Source: Kingdonia uniflora
Lineage: Eukaryota; Streptophyta; Magnoliopsida; Ranunculales; Circaeasteraceae
Assembly (NCBI GenBank): GCA_014058105.1
Contig: JACGCM010002885.1
Coordinates: 744,001-808,000 of the forward strand
DNA: 64,000 bases
Direction of reading: 5' to 3'
The notes under the pieces are model-generated. The model did no database searches. It was not told the origin of the DNA and saw only the letters and a list, made by a program, of their open reading frames with translations. Made by a program: the position numbers and the translations under genes. Below, in pieces: positions 32,880 to 45,600 of the stretch (its first letter is position 1; every line of letters starts with the position of its first letter).

Positions 32880-35302
32880 CATAGCGATCATTAGGATATG
32901 TGCCTTTGTACTTATGTATGTTCAGAGTTGTTGTTGTGAACCAGCCCAGACGATCTTCATAGCTTCAACATCGAATTGAGCCTGGTGGGTTTGCTTTGGG
33001 AGAGAGAAGAGAGGAGAGAGGAGTTTCGATGGGTTTGGAAGAGATGAGTTTTGTTTGTTTGGAGAGACGATATGTTAGAGGAAGATTTACATAAATGACC
33101 CTGATTTCGTATTTAGAATTACCAATCTACCCATAATTTCGTATATACGAAAAGTTATGCGTTGAACTTCCATTTATATCCCTTCTTTCATTACCTAATT
33201 ACGATTGAGATGCTTATTTTGAATGGGATTTGGTACATACGAAATAGGGGTATTTTAGTATTAAATAAATTTTGAGAGTAGAGTAAATAACTTACATGAT
33301 CTAACGGTTGAGTTATAAACTAAAGCATATATTTTCCTCAACATGTGTAGGGTAGGGTGATCAACAACCGAGATTTATTCTCATGGCATAGCTATTCCGT
33401 TAGTAGTATAGATACATAGCAATTACAAATACATAAAAACACCACATATACATAGCACAAACACCACAAATACAAAATAGAAAAGAAAGTTGTATATATA
33501 GCAAACACAAATACATAGAAAAAAACTTTTATATCACAAATATATAGAAAAGAATTTGTATATATAGCAAACACAAATATATAAATTTTTAAAATTAAAT
33601 AAATATTAACATTAGTTTGAAATTAATATAAAAAAGCAAATATCAGTCTTAAACGTTTTGGCTCAAGCCCTAGAAAGATCATCTTGTAGGTGTACTTATA
33701 TTTTCTTCCAGCAATTTCAAACTCTTGAAAAATAGTGTACTGCACATTTTAAGATAAAGTGCAAGTCTAAACTTTGAATTTTGTTAGATTTTATTTTATT
33801 TTTTGATGGTAAAGAACAAATAAAAAAATTAGTTGAACAAATACAAGCCCCTAAAAAGTACAAGAGTAAGAATCTAAAAAACTAGAAACCTAAAATATAA
33901 TTAGGATCATAAGCATCACAAGAGAAGCATCACAATAAGAATGTTTCACCTGGAAATGTTATGAGTTCTTTTTACAGCTTTGCACCTCTAGCTTGTGCAC
34001 CTCTAGCTTTATCATTTTGACTGTACAAATTTGGTACCACTTCAACAGATAAGCATAACAACATGGTCAACAGAGTTGGTACCACTGTACAGATATACAA
34101 AACAACATTCTAGGCAGATGGTACAACTAGACAAATCATAAACAGATGGACAAAGTATTAGTGTACCACTGTATAGCATTCCCCAACCTTGAAGAAAAAT
34201 AACAACTCTCAGTACAAACAGTATCAAGAATAACAGTGTTAGTTATTTTCTGCATCCAATGTATGTTCTCTCCTCCCATATATAGTATATAGAAGCATCA
34301 AAAGCAACTTTGAGGATCTCTCTAAGGGAAGGGTCAAGAGCATCCTCATTAATCAACCAATTGAATTCACTGCCCCATCCATACACTCCATACACATAAA
34401 GAACAGTAAGAAGCATCAAGAACCCCAATATGGACTAGGAAGTATCAAAAGCAGTAAGGTGAAATATTAACTAAAGTACTGTATGCATAAACAGATAAGT
34501 CCTATAGTCCTATAATAAGTTATTATGCTTTGTTGTCTTATTATTTTACTAAATCTTTTTTTGCATTTTTTGTTGTTGTGGCAGGAACAACACCAAAATC
34601 AATTCTTGAGTTGCAGATCTTCTGCCAGTTCATCTACAAACAATGTTTAAATGTTTCCACGTGATGATGACCATTGCAAGCCATGTGTTTCCATGTGTTG
34701 ATGACCATTCCAGTTCATCATCAGATAGATTTTTGATACATATAACTTTACAGAGATTACTATTTAAAACTAATGTTTGAGATTTAAGGACAACATAAAC
34801 TTTGATTCTCATAAACACATCTTACATGTGAATTCATAGTTATCTCAAAATTAAAAAAACAAAAAAATAAACAAGCATACACACCTGAAAACCATGCAAT
34901 CTCAATTAGAACACATTCAATGATGCATCATGTTAGATCAGAATCAAACCCCCCCTAAGAAGAAACATAGCTTGTAAGCTAAAACAAACAAAGAATATCC
35001 TCAAAGTGAAGAAATAGGAAAACCAAAAGATTTTCTCCAACAAAAAGGATGCTTTTCTTTATGAATAAGCTCAAACCAAACTTGGATTAATCATTATAAA
35101 ATCAAATCCCACAAAAACAACATGCATAGAACTTGATTATATATTACAATTAACTAAAGATAAAAATAAAAAATAAAAGATTTTGATCATGTAAACAACA
35201 TCAAAGTTTCCTAAAATAGGGTGTTATCTGACAACACCAACAACAACATAACACGCAACAAATCAAACCCATCATTGCAATCATTTTAGATCATGAAAAA
35301 CA
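32880..35302. other. Intergenic, AT-rich, low complexity
   Basis: No gene found. 33,400-33,595 is a degenerate repeat of ACAAATACATAG-like words. 33,950-34,240 repeats GTACCACT and CACCTCTAGCTT words. The DNA at 34,900-35,300 and 39,420-40,000 was contiguous before the copia insertion. Confidence 0.5.
33400..33595. repeat. Low-complexity ACAAATACATAG-type repeat
   Basis: Variants of CACAAATACATAGA and TATATAGCAAACACAAATA recur throughout. The short open frame on the minus strand comes from the repetition. Confidence 0.6.
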
Positions 35303-35508
35303 TGTAGAAACTAATACAAAGAATAAGAGATTCGAGAAGGACAAACTTTATTATTATTCGATTATTACAATGGAAGAAGACTTTCTCCTTATATAGTTAC
35401 AATTACTTGGGCGCTAAGTAAGAATATCATATATTTAGAGAATTCTATATTCAGTATATATCCTATATTAGGTATATTCTATATTCAACATATATTTTAT
35501 ATTCAACA
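35303..35508 (-). repeat. Copia 3' LTR
   Basis: Begins TGTAGAAACTAATACAAAG and ends ATTCAACA on +, matching the other LTR with about eight substitutions and one 2-bp indel (about 96% by eye). Confidence 0.93.
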
Positions 35509-35622
35509 CTCGCCCTCAAGATGGAGCATAGATGTCAATCATGCCCAGCTTGTCAATCATGTCGTTAAATATTAGTCCACAAACTCCTTTGATAAGAATA
35601 TCTGCAAGTTGATCTTCCAACT

Positions 35623-36225
35623 TCACGAATGAAAAAGATCCATTTTGTCAATATTTTCTCTGATAAAGAACCGATCCACTTCAACATGTTTCATACGGTC
35701 ATGTTGAATTGGATTGAGTGCAATCATAATCGTTGCTTTATTGTCACAGTATAGATCCATTGCTTTCATGAGTTTAAATCCAAGATCCTTCAATATATTC
35801 TGTATCCATAGTAGTTCACATACTCCATGAGCTATACCCCGAAACTCAGATTCTGCACTTGATCTAGCAACAACCTTTTGCTTCTTAGCTCTAAATACCA
35901 CTAAATTCCCATATACAAAAGTAAAATACCCTGAGGATGACCCCATGTTCGTCATATCTCCTGCCCAATCAGTATCGGTGTATCCCATTACTTCCATATC
36001 ACCACCTTTCCAAAATAAGAGACTTTTTCCCAGAGATTTCTTCAAGTACCTTAGTATTCGAAAGACCGTCATCATATGTTCTTCACTTGGATTATGCATG
36101 AATTGACTTACGACGCTAATGGCATATGCAATATCCGGTCGAGTATGGGAGAGATAAATTAGTCTTCCCACTAAGCGTTGGTACCTTCCATTGTCACATG
36201 GAACTTGGTCGGAAAACATTCCCAA
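35623..36225 (-). pseudogene. Copia RNase H region
   Basis: Contains GRLIYLSHTRPDIAYAISVV, VMGYTDTDWAGDMTN, ARSSAESEFRGIAHG and DLYCDNKATIMIALNPIQHD, the standard end of copia Pol, with the acidic residues (TDTDWAG, SSAESE, YCDN) kept. It is the best preserved part of the element. Confidence 0.88.
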
Positions 36226-36399
36226 ATAATGATTCGTTCAATCGGTGTATGTACCAGTTTGCAATCAAGCATCCATGTTTCTGCAAGAAGGTATAATATA
36301 TACTTTCGCTGAGACATGAAAATACCTTGACTTGATCTTGCAACTTCAATGCCTAAGAAGTATTTTAACTATCCAAAATCCTTTATCTCAAATTCCTGT

Positions 36400-36983
36400 G
36401 ACAAATAGTTCTTCAGTGCCTCCATTTCTATTGAGTCATTTCCAGTAACAACCATATCATCAACATAAACAATAAGAGCGGTAAGCTTTCCTAACTTCCA
36501 TTTTATAAACAAGGTATGATCATAATTACTTTATCTATATCCAAATGTCTTTATGCTCTTTGAAAACCGTCCAAACCAAGCTCTTGACGACTGTTTTAAC
36601 CCGTACAATGCCTTCTTTAATTTGCATATTTTTCCTCCTTCAGAATTCGTGACTCCAGGTGGTAACTCCATGTATACTTCTTCTTCTAAGTCTCCATTGA
36701 AAAATACATTCTTCACGCCAAACTGTTGTAATGGCCAACCTTGATCGGCTGCAAGAGAAATGAGTACACAAATAGTATTTATCTTTGCCACTGGGGCGAA
36801 GGTCTCCTCGTAATCCACACCATACGTCTGCGTATACCCTTTGGCAACTAGTTTGGCTTTATACATATCAATACTTCCATCTGAATTCATCTTTACAGTA
36901 AAGATCCAACGACACCCGACAATACGATATCCGTGGGGTTTATTAACAAGTTCCCAAGTAGAATTCTTCTGTAATGCATTCAT
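36400..36983 (-). pseudogene. Copia reverse transcriptase (broken)
   Basis: Shows NSTWELVNKPHGYRIVGCRW, KAKLVAKGYTQTYGVDYEET, FAPVAKINTICVLISLAAD and LKKALYGLKQSSRAWF. The catalytic YxDD segment lies about 36,470-36,420 in another frame after a frame break near 36,531. Confidence 0.85.
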
Positions 36984-37249
36984 CTATTCATTCATGGCTT
37001 TCTTCCATCGTGGATCTGATAGTGTTTCCTGAAAATTATTAGGAATAGATACAGAGGATAATTGATTCATGGTGCATGTAAACGACTTAGCCAACCTATG
37101 GGTGGACACATAATCATAAATTTGGTATTTGGCTTTAGAATTGATAGCTGGTTCATAAGTAGATTTTAGAATACCTTTAGTAGGCCTTTCTGAGCGTCTA
37201 GGTTGAATATCATTAACTGTGTTAGGATTAGGTAATACCTAAGGTTCGA

Positions 37250-38320
37250 CATTCTACGGCAGTGCTTCGGTAGATGGTGTTAGAATATTGAAGTCACGGG
37301 TAACTTCTACTATTTCAACTTGATATCCCCCTATCATCTGATCATCTCCATTCATATGAGGTTTATCTTTAATACCCTGATCTCCCCCTGTCATCTGCTC
37401 TGCTTCACTTTTCTTTTTATCATCAGTTAGGTTACTATGCCTGTTCAAATTACTCGTCAAATCCTCTAGTTCCTGAAATATATCCCCAATAATAAGGAAC
37501 TTTCCTTCACCATCATTATGTTTCTCCCCCTGAAAAGAAGATCCCACAAAATGCGCCTCCAATTCTCGAAACGAAACATCCAAAGAGATATACAACTTCC
37601 CCTCCACAGGATCATAACAACGATAACCCTTTTAAAATCAGCATATCCATGAAACACACACTTTCGAGCACAATGATCCAATTTTCCTCACTGAAGTTTA
37701 GGTATATGAATAAAGGCAACACATCCAAAAACACGTGGTTCTAGGTTTGGCATTGCAGGGATGGTGATAAGATCATGAACTTTTTGGAAGGGGGTCTGAA
37801 ATTTAATGACCCTAGATGGTGTGTAGTTTATCAAGTAAGCAGCAGATTTTAACGCTTCTCCCTAATAATTCAATGGCATATTCATTTCAAAAAGAGATGC
37901 ACGAACAACTTCTAACAGTTGTCTATTCATTCATTCAGCTAACCCATTTTGTTGTGGGGTATAAACATTAGAGGATTGATGTCGAATGTCGTTATTTGTC
38001 AAGAACTCCGACATGTCATTATTAGTAAATTTTCTTTCATTATCAGATTGATACACTTGTATCCTCCTTTGGAATTAGGTCAAAACCATCTGATAAAAAA
38101 ATTTAAATACTTCAAAGACTTCACTTTTATGGTTAATTAGGGATACCCACATCATACGAATACACTCATCAATAAAAGTCACAAAATAATGAACTCCGGA
38201 CAATGAAGGAATACGTCCAAGACCCCATACATCAGAGCGAATAATACTAAAAGGTTCTGAAATGTTAGTAAAACTTGGAGAGTATGTAATACGATGACTC
38301 TTAGTGAGTTCCCAAATATC
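37250..38320 (-). pseudogene. Copia integrase remnants
   Basis: Decayed integrase core and the linker to RT. Readable pieces are short and interrupted (for example CARKCVFHGYADFKR near 37,670, from the GYS..kKGY-type segment after the core). Confidence 0.6.
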
Positions 38321-38332
38321 ACACTTAAACTC

Positions 38333-38992
38333 TCAAATACTACAATTCGAAAATAGCGAAGAATTTAATTTCTGAAGATACCCAAAAGAGAGATGACCCA
38401 GTCGCCGATGCCATAGCCACACATTAGCTTTTGCTTCTTCAATTCCTCCGACTTTATTCACCTGATGATTTTTCTGCTCTCCACTATTAGTCAGGTCCAA
38501 ATAGTAGAGATTGCATTTTCTAACACCACAACCAAGAACCTGCCGAGTCACTATGTCCTGAAAAATACAAAATTGAGGCTAAAATGTTATAGTACATGTA
38601 AGTGCAACAGTGATTCTACTGACAGACAAGATATTATACTCTAGAGCAGGAACAATAAGGATAAAGTTTAATGTCAGGGATTCAGATATGTCAGTGGAAC
38701 CTTCACCAATTACAGGAGAAGAACCACCATTTGTTGTGTATATAGAGGTTTGGGTTGAAGGTGTAATGGATGATAATATGATAGAGTCGTTTACCATGTG
38801 ATCTGATGCACCAGTATCAATTAACCAAGTACTATTCAAAGAATTTACAACTAAAGCACTACATTTAGTTTTTATACCTGACTGGGCAACATTCACTGAA
38901 GGAGGACTTTTAGCACCATCCTTCTTCGCAACAATGTGAGGATTAGGGTTTGAGTTTGATAATACCATTGTTGTATCATCATTAGAACCCAT
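38333..38992 (-). pseudogene. Copia protease and GAG-pre-integrase
   Basis: The protease motif is STWLIDTGASDHMV, followed by YNILSVSRI. After a stop at about 38,579, NVWLWHRRLGHLSFGYLQKL is the GAG-pre-integrase HxxxxGH motif. The ORF begins close to the primer site, leaving no room for gag. Confidence 0.85.
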
Positions 38993-38998
38993 TGGTCG

Positions 38999-39105
38999 AA
39001 CTGCTACAGTAATTTTCTGGTATCTGCTACAGTAACTTCGAACTGCTACAGTGATTTTCTGGTATCTGCTACATTACTTCGAACTGCTACAGTAACTTCA
39101 AACTT
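38999..39105. repeat. Short tandem repeat, about 41-42 bp unit, in the copia leader
   Basis: AACTGCTACAGTAATTTTCT and GGTATCTGCTACAGTAACTT repeat two and a half times. Just beyond, (ATTCA)n occurs at about 39,146-39,170. The repeats occupy the place of gag. Confidence 0.7.
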
Positions 39106-39209
39106 CGCAACATAATTAAGCTTCGTGACAGGAATTCACAACATAATTCAATTCAATTCAATTCAATTCAAAAGAACCAGGTTCAATTATCGAACCCACT
39201 CTGACACCA

Positions 39210-39417
39210 TGTAGAAACTAATACAAAGAATAAGAGATTCGAGAATGACAAACTTTATTATTATTCGATTATTACAATGGAAGAAGACTTTCTCCTTATA
39301 TAGTTACAATTATTTGGGCGCTGAGTAAGAATATCATATATTTAGAGAATTGTATATTTAGTATATATATCTTATATTAGGTATATTTTATATTCAACAT
39401 ATATTCTATATTCAACA
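39210..39417 (-). repeat. Copia 5' LTR
   Basis: Starts TGTAGAAACTAATACAAAG and ends ATTCAACA; followed by AAACA, the target duplication also present at 35,298-35,302. Confidence 0.93.
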
Positions 39418-41180
39418 AAACATAGATCAAGAATTACATCTACAAAAGTTTATATTGTTTATGAAGACGAAGTGAGTGATCGTCGATTGAATTGAAGAAA
39501 AGAGGTTGATAATTGGATGAAAGACGTGAATGGGTGTAATTGCAATCAAACCCATGAGCAACAACAATCAAACCCATCTATCTAACAAAAACATATTATC
39601 AAAGAACCCCAACAAATCACACCCTCTTCATCATGAACAACAACAACATCATTATCAAATCAACAAACAAATTTACACCTTGGGGCGATTGGTGATCTGA
39701 GCTTAGCTCCTCTGCAACAACAACAACGTAAGTGATCTGAGCTTAGCTCAAGATTGAAACAAACATAAACCCTAACAAATCACACTCTCCACAAATCTCA
39801 AATCCAGCTTTGTTGAACAATATCTTCTTCCAATAATTCTAGCTTTATCAATCAATCACTATCGATCTGTCGAAGAAGAGCAACGTAGGTGATCTGTATG
39901 TGATCTGAGAGCTGAAGTAGAGGTGATTGAGTTTTTCTCCAATCGATTTCTGTTCGAGGAGGAGAAGAATTTGATTTTCTTTTTCGCATTTTTGATTTTT
40001 GCTGAGAGCTATTTGGGGAGAAAATATAGAGTCAAACTCAGATTTCTCACTCAGATGGCTTATTGGATATGAGTGGAGAGAGGAGTTTTCAGATGTTTTA
40101 TCTAAGTCTGAGTTGATCTGAGTGAAAAAATAAACACCTCTAAGTGACTTGAGTTAGTCAAAATCACTGACTTGAGTCAGACTCAGAGGTTTGAGTGTGA
40201 CTCGGTGAAAAAACAAACGTTACCTCAATACCGATAATCAAAATGAATCAAATCATAAAAAGGTTAGAAACAAGGTTGGTACGTAACTTGTATTATGGCA
40301 AATAACATATGGTAAGATAATATTGCTCAGAAGCTCCCCACTTGATACCCTAATATTGTCTATGATTTGAAGTATTTCATTGATTTTGGATTAGTTAAGT
40401 TTTTACTTTTCACATAGAGACAATTTAAATACACCCCAAGTTTAATTAGCTCACCCCCAGTCCCCACTAATGTATTTGTTTGTTAATTAGCTCACCCCAT
40501 TTTTAAAGTAAGAAAAACTATAGTACAAAAATAATAAATTTCAAGTAGATTGCCACATCCTTTCGCGATTTAGCTCATTTATTTTCTCTTCTATGATTCA
40601 AAACCTCCAAATAATATCAATGAAATCAATTTGTGATACACATTCTACTAATTTTGATTGTTTTATTCGATACCCAATACCAATACAGTACTTCTCTCTC
40701 TTAAGCTATCACGATGATCATATGACTTTCATCATTTCGTTGACGTTTAAAAAATGCTGAACAATCTCTAATTGTTAAATTGCTTATTGATAGTTTAATG
40801 TATAATATCGTGTTATGTGTTTATTGTCAAGATCAAAAGTGCAACTTGATTTCTTATCGTTTCAATTAGCTCGAAATATAATAATGTGTCTCATGTTTAA
40901 TTAAGGGATAGGATTGCCAAACTTTCAGAAGAAAATATGTAATGCACTTATTTTATTTTGAGGGCATACTTGTGTGTACTAGTTAAGAAATTTTTGTTAA
41001 CATTTTAATTTTGAACTGGGTGTATTTAAAATTTCTCTTTCAATATTATGGAGTGGTTAACAATTGATTTGAAATAATAATCAGAAGCACTGAAGCAGAG
41101 CCTTTTAATTATTCATTAATCACCCTTTGTAGATGCTTTTACAAAAGAGAAATACTGAAAAAACACGTAAGCAATGACAC
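39418..41180. other. Intergenic; MITE-like end near 40,224
   Basis: 39,420-40,000 looks like a leader region (many CAACAACAA and TGATCTGAG words) but no coding exon was found. 40,090-40,224 is rich in CTGAGTC/GACTTGAG words and ends AAACAAACGTTACC, resembling the element at 25,879. The rest is AT-rich and empty. Confidence 0.4.
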
Positions 41181-41217
41181 AAAATCCTTGACTCACCTTA
41201 ATGTGAGAATGACCCTC

Positions 41218-41225
41218 TATAAATA
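41218..41225 (+). promoter_or_regulatory. TATA box of the SDR gene
   Basis: TATAAATA lies 41 bp upstream of ATG 41,266. It therefore rules out the in-frame ATG at 41,188 as the translation start. Confidence 0.7.
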
Positions 41226-41265
41226 CTCTACTAAACTGATCCACAACTCATTTCTTTCTTTGATC

Positions 41266-42054
41266 ATGGAATCTCCAATGCCATCCCTCCCACTCCAAGA
41301 CCGCGTCGCGGTTGTCACAGGCGCATCGCGCGGTATCGGACGCGCGATCGCCCTCCACCTTGCTTCCCTCGGCGCGAAACTCATCCTCAACTACACCACC
41401 AGCTCCACCCAGGCCGAACTCCTCGCAACCGAGATCAACTCCTTGACCCACCCATCCCAAAGCCCAAGAGCAATTCCGGTCCAAGCGGACGTATCCGACC
41501 CGATCCAAGTTAAAGCCCTCTTCGACCGGGCCGAAGAGGGCTTTAAAACCCAAGCCCATATATTAGTACATTGTGCCGGGGTGTTGGATCCAAAATACCC
41601 GTCCATTGCTAATACGACTTTAGACGATTTCGAAAATACATTTAATGTTAATACTAAGGGGGCGTTTTTATGTTGTCGAGAGGCCGCAAACCGATTGATG
41701 CGCGGCGGGGGTGGGCGCATTGTGTTGTTGTCGTCATCTATGGTGGGCGGGCTTCTACCCGGGTACGGGGCCTACGCAGCGTCGAAGGCCGCGGTCGAGA
41801 CGTTGGTGAGGATCCTTGCAAAAGAGCTTAAGGGGACGGGGATCACAGCTAATTGTGTTGCCCCGGGGCCTATAGCGACCGAGATGTTTTATGCGGGGAA
41901 AGGTGAGGAGGAAGTTAAAAGGGTGATTGATGCGTGTCCATTGAGTCGACTTGGCGAGACTAAAGATGTTGCACCTATTGTTGGGTTCTTGGTGACGGAT
42001 GCGGGCGAATGGATTAACGGGCAGGTTGTTCGGGCTAATGGGGGTTTTGTTTAG
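41266..42054 (+). CDS. Short-chain dehydrogenase/reductase, NADPH-dependent aldehyde reductase-like
   Basis: Intact intronless frame of 262 residues, the usual size for a classical SDR. The cofactor motif TGASRGIG is at about residues 18-25, HCAG replaces the common NNAG near 98, NVNTKGAF is near 129, the catalytic Ser lies in LLSSSMVGG near 155, YGAYAASK carries the Tyr-x-x-x-Lys pair near 168, and PGPIATEM follows near 200. These fit an NAD(P)H-dependent oxidoreductase of the plant NADPH-dependent aldehyde reductase-like group, which reduce reactive carbonyls; substrate is inferred, not shown. ATG 41,266 is chosen because the upstream in-frame ATG precedes the TATA box. The frame is much more GC-rich than its surroundings. 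It converges on TBCA. Confidence 0.93.
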   Translation: MESPMPSLPLQDRVAVVTGASRGIGRAIALHLASLGAKLILNYTTSSTQAELLATEINSLTHPSQSPRAIPVQADVSDPIQVKALFDRAEEGFKTQAHILVHCAGVLDPKYPSIANTTLDDFENTFNVNTKGAFLCCREAANRLMRGGGGRIVLLSSSMVGGLLPGYGAYAASKAAVETLVRILAKELKGTGITANCVAPGPIATEMFYAGKGEEEVKRVIDACPLSRLGETKDVAPIVGFLVTDAGEWINGQVVRANGGFV

Positions 42055-42604
42055 CAATATTGTCTTGATTCTAAATGGTGCTCTAAAAAAATAATTAGAA
42101 TAATGTTCAGCGATCTTTATTGCAGTCCAGAATGCTCAGAATGAAATCATTATGAATTTCAAATAAATATTTCTGGTGATTCATAAATTGCAAACTACGA
42201 CATTCATTATATATGAGAGGAGAACTCGGCAACCCCACAGTTGCCCAAAACCATCATAATCATTCCTGTAGTTTCAAGACCGAGCTATGCATAGCTTTCT
42301 AGTAACACCAAGTCCAAGCATCCAAGGTTTTTTTTACCTCCAGAAACAAAATAAACTTACAAAAGAAATAGCCAAAGACACACTTCACACAAACATCTAA
42401 ATAGGATTCTGACATACAAATTGGGTTTGTCACAGGTTAAATTTCAAGACTAGCATTTTCGCTGCAGATTGCAGGCCCAAAAGGAAGAAGAAAAAAAAGA
42501 TAGAAGCTCAAGCTCGTAAAAACAAGAAAAGAAAAGAAAAAGAAATACAACAATAGGATGGAAAATAAAAACTCCAAACCATATTGACAAGGCTCAGTTG
42601 TTGG

Positions 42605-45600
42605 CTAATCTTCCGTGGTCTGGAAGAAAGTTTCAACCTCGGAGATGATACTTCGAGCTTCGTCGACTTCTGGGCCAGTTCCCAGGTTTGATTCTTCTAA
42701 ATCTGCCTGAAATGCAAAATTCATATATCGTAGATTAGTGAGTATGTAACAGATGCTTCTGTAAAACAAAATCTAAAAAAGATAGCTGCTTTATAAATCT
42801 AACCTATACAACGTGATATCAATAAAATAAGTTTGGCCTATATGTAATCTAGCCTAAATTAAGATATAAATCATGATAGACAGCCAGTATTTCATCCTTT
42901 TTAACAACAGTCGCAAGCCACTATGAATATAGTTTGGAGACTTACAAAATATCTTCATACAACTTAATTATACCCTTAGTACATAGAATTACTCAAGTCT
43001 AACATTGAGTTAATAAATTACCAAAGCTTCTTTTAAGTCAGCCAGAGCTCCCTCCAAGCGCTTGCGACAATCAGGAATCATCATCCTCGACTCAGCCAAA
43101 ACATTCTCCTGATCAAAGAGATGTGAAAAGAGAATGAACCAGCTATGAAATGAAAAATCAAACTGTTACAAGACCAAAGATAAATTATCTTAAGATTAGA
43201 TGATGCTCTTTGACCATTTTAAACAGTGCGTGACTTAAACCTCTCGTTGCCGATATCCATACCAAAACATAAAAATCTACTCCATTGGAGTATGGAGAGG
43301 CCAAATCTATTTGCCAAAACCCATACTAACTTGTTTTCAAGCAACCAATGATGCGGTGTCTTATAAAATAGACGTGTGCTTAAGTATTAGGTGTGATATT
43401 CAATTAAGAGACGCAAGCTAAGACTTAGGCGCATGGATTTCTTCTTTGCACTGGAATCAGAAATGGGGGGAAAGTAAAAAAAATTGTAAATGTTTATATT
43501 TGGCAGTTTCCAACAACAAGGATTAGATCTGAAAAGTTAAATATAATCTGGAGAAAAATACAAGAAACTGATACTCCTTCAGAGTAATGGGAAGATATGA
43601 TTATCTGGACGGCTAGTTGAAATGGAAAATTCTCTTCTAAATCTGCATCGGAAAGGCTAAGGGAAACAAAGACTGAAGTGAGTTGGCATAAGCAGGTATG
43701 GAACATAACCACTACTGCAAGGCATTCATTCGTATCATGGTTTGCTGCTAGGAATAGAATTAAAATAAGAGACTTTCTTGTTCAAATTGAGGTTCTTCAA
43801 AAAGGCTATTGCTCTCTATATGAAGCTAGAGAGGATAACAGAAATCATTCATTCTTTGAATGACCTTTTTCAAATTTCCTATGGTCTGACATACACAAAG
43901 TTTAGGGATCTTGAAAAAATGTGAATGGTTGGGAAGATGAATAAATTTTGTGAGGAATGCTGCTCTGGATCCTGGCATTAAAGAAATGCCTACTGCCTCC
44001 TTTAATACCTCTATTTATTGCATTTGGGAGGAGAGAAATTGAAGGCAATTCAAGCAAATGTATAATATTAACGAAGCTATTTTGATGAAGATAAAGTCCT
44101 GTCATTCAAAAAGCACAAGTTTCTAAGTTCAAATTCTGGAGTAACCAGAATAATCGATCCGGGCAGGGACCAGTTTTGGGGAGTTTCCAAACAGGCCCTC
44201 AGGGACAAACAGATTGCAACAAACTTCTACCTAATGCAATTATAGTTGGACTGGACTGGAGCTTGCTTTGGAGCTGGCATGGCAAGATATTGAGATAAAT
44301 GTTGACTTGGACAAGGTTCTCTATGCTATAAATTCTGACTGGACATTGAATTGGAGAGAGCTAAACACCTACAGGGAAATTAATAAATGGAAAAGCAAGC
44401 TTGAAAAGGTTATCTTCAATTGCAGACACTAATTCACAAACAGGACTGCTAGATACATAGTTTTTAAATGTACAGATAAAGATATTGTTTTCCATTGTTC
44501 CTTTTCTAGAGAGTTAGCTAATATTTGTATAGCTGACTCATTAGGAGCTTGTTCATGTTTGTAAATATTTCTGACCAAAATGAAATCTAGTGGGGGTCCT
44601 TGCCTAACCTCAGCTTCCTTGCACTACAGAAAAAGAAGACTGCGTTTTAGGCGTATGAGATTCTTTTCTTTTTTGCATCGTGAACCTAATCCTTAGGTGC
44701 CTGGCACTGGCACTGTTACCTGCTTATCCTACATGCCGACATAGCACACTGGGTTGGTTTTTAGGGTTCCAGCAAAGCGTTTTGTAAGGTTTTGTCAGTT
44801 TTTCTGCAGGGATTATGTATTTAAGCTTATCCTAAAAATGCTCTTACATGGATACACTATAGATATCTTGACTCCAGCAATAACGGACGGAGAACCACTT
44901 AAAATTTAAGAATGCCCGTTCTATGGAGGGGTAACACTTTTTTTAACGAAGAGATAAGAACGAGATAAGAGAGTCCTCAACCTGTCTGCTAACTTAGAAA
45001 GCAATATATACTTTTTAGATGTCGAAAGGAACAAGCTCACTATCATTTTGATTGTTGAATTTCTTCTCACTTTGGTGGTTTATTCCAAGAGATCACTAGC
45101 GTTAAAAACGACAATGTGGGAAAACAAGCTTCATAATCTTGACAACCGTGGGTAGAGTCGCTAACTCTTTTAGAGCTCATTGATATGGAAAGTAGTTTCT
45201 CATTTTCTATTAGCCTAAGCTGTGATTTCTGCCGCGACTATTTTTCGTTCCTTACCCCTTAACTTGCCTTCGTGGGAGAAACATAAATCAGGAAAAGGTT
45301 TATCAGGTTATAGAGGTTAGAAATAGCAGGAGTTCTCATTTATTACCACTCCAAAAACCCATACAAGACTTATATAGGATAGTTAAATATATATCATAAC
45401 TCATTTCTCAATTAATATATAGCTCATAACTTGATGGAGTGGTTTACAGGGTGGAGCAGACAGATTAAGACGTAAGTGCTATTTGTATCAAGTCTGATTT
45501 ACTACACCCACCAAACAACCAGCATAGTTAGCAATCCATTATGCATTTTTTTTAATAGTCTCTCTTTCTAGTGTGAAAATGATTCAATCTTTTTTCTTTA

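Larger units (their letters stand above)
35303..39417 (-). mobile_element. Ty1/copia retrotransposon, complete ends, gag deleted
   Basis: Two direct LTRs (35,303-35,508 and 39,210-39,417) are flanked by the 5-bp target duplication AAACA. On the minus strand the order is protease, GAG-pre-integrase, integrase traces, RT and RNase H, the copia order. Inside the right LTR lies TGGTGTCAGAGTGGG, resembling the initiator-Met tRNA primer site (TGGTATCAGAGC type). The internal region is only 3.7 kb; gag is essentially absent. Coding parts carry stops, so it is non-autonomous at best. Confidence 0.93.

Noticed and set aside
41188..41265. Upstream in-frame extension of the SDR gene (26 more residues)
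   Set aside because: The upstream ATG precedes the TATA box at 41,218 and the extra residues look like untranslated leader.
41248..42057. Three minus-strand ORFs over the SDR gene
   Set aside because: GC-rich antisense shadows of the SDR coding frame.
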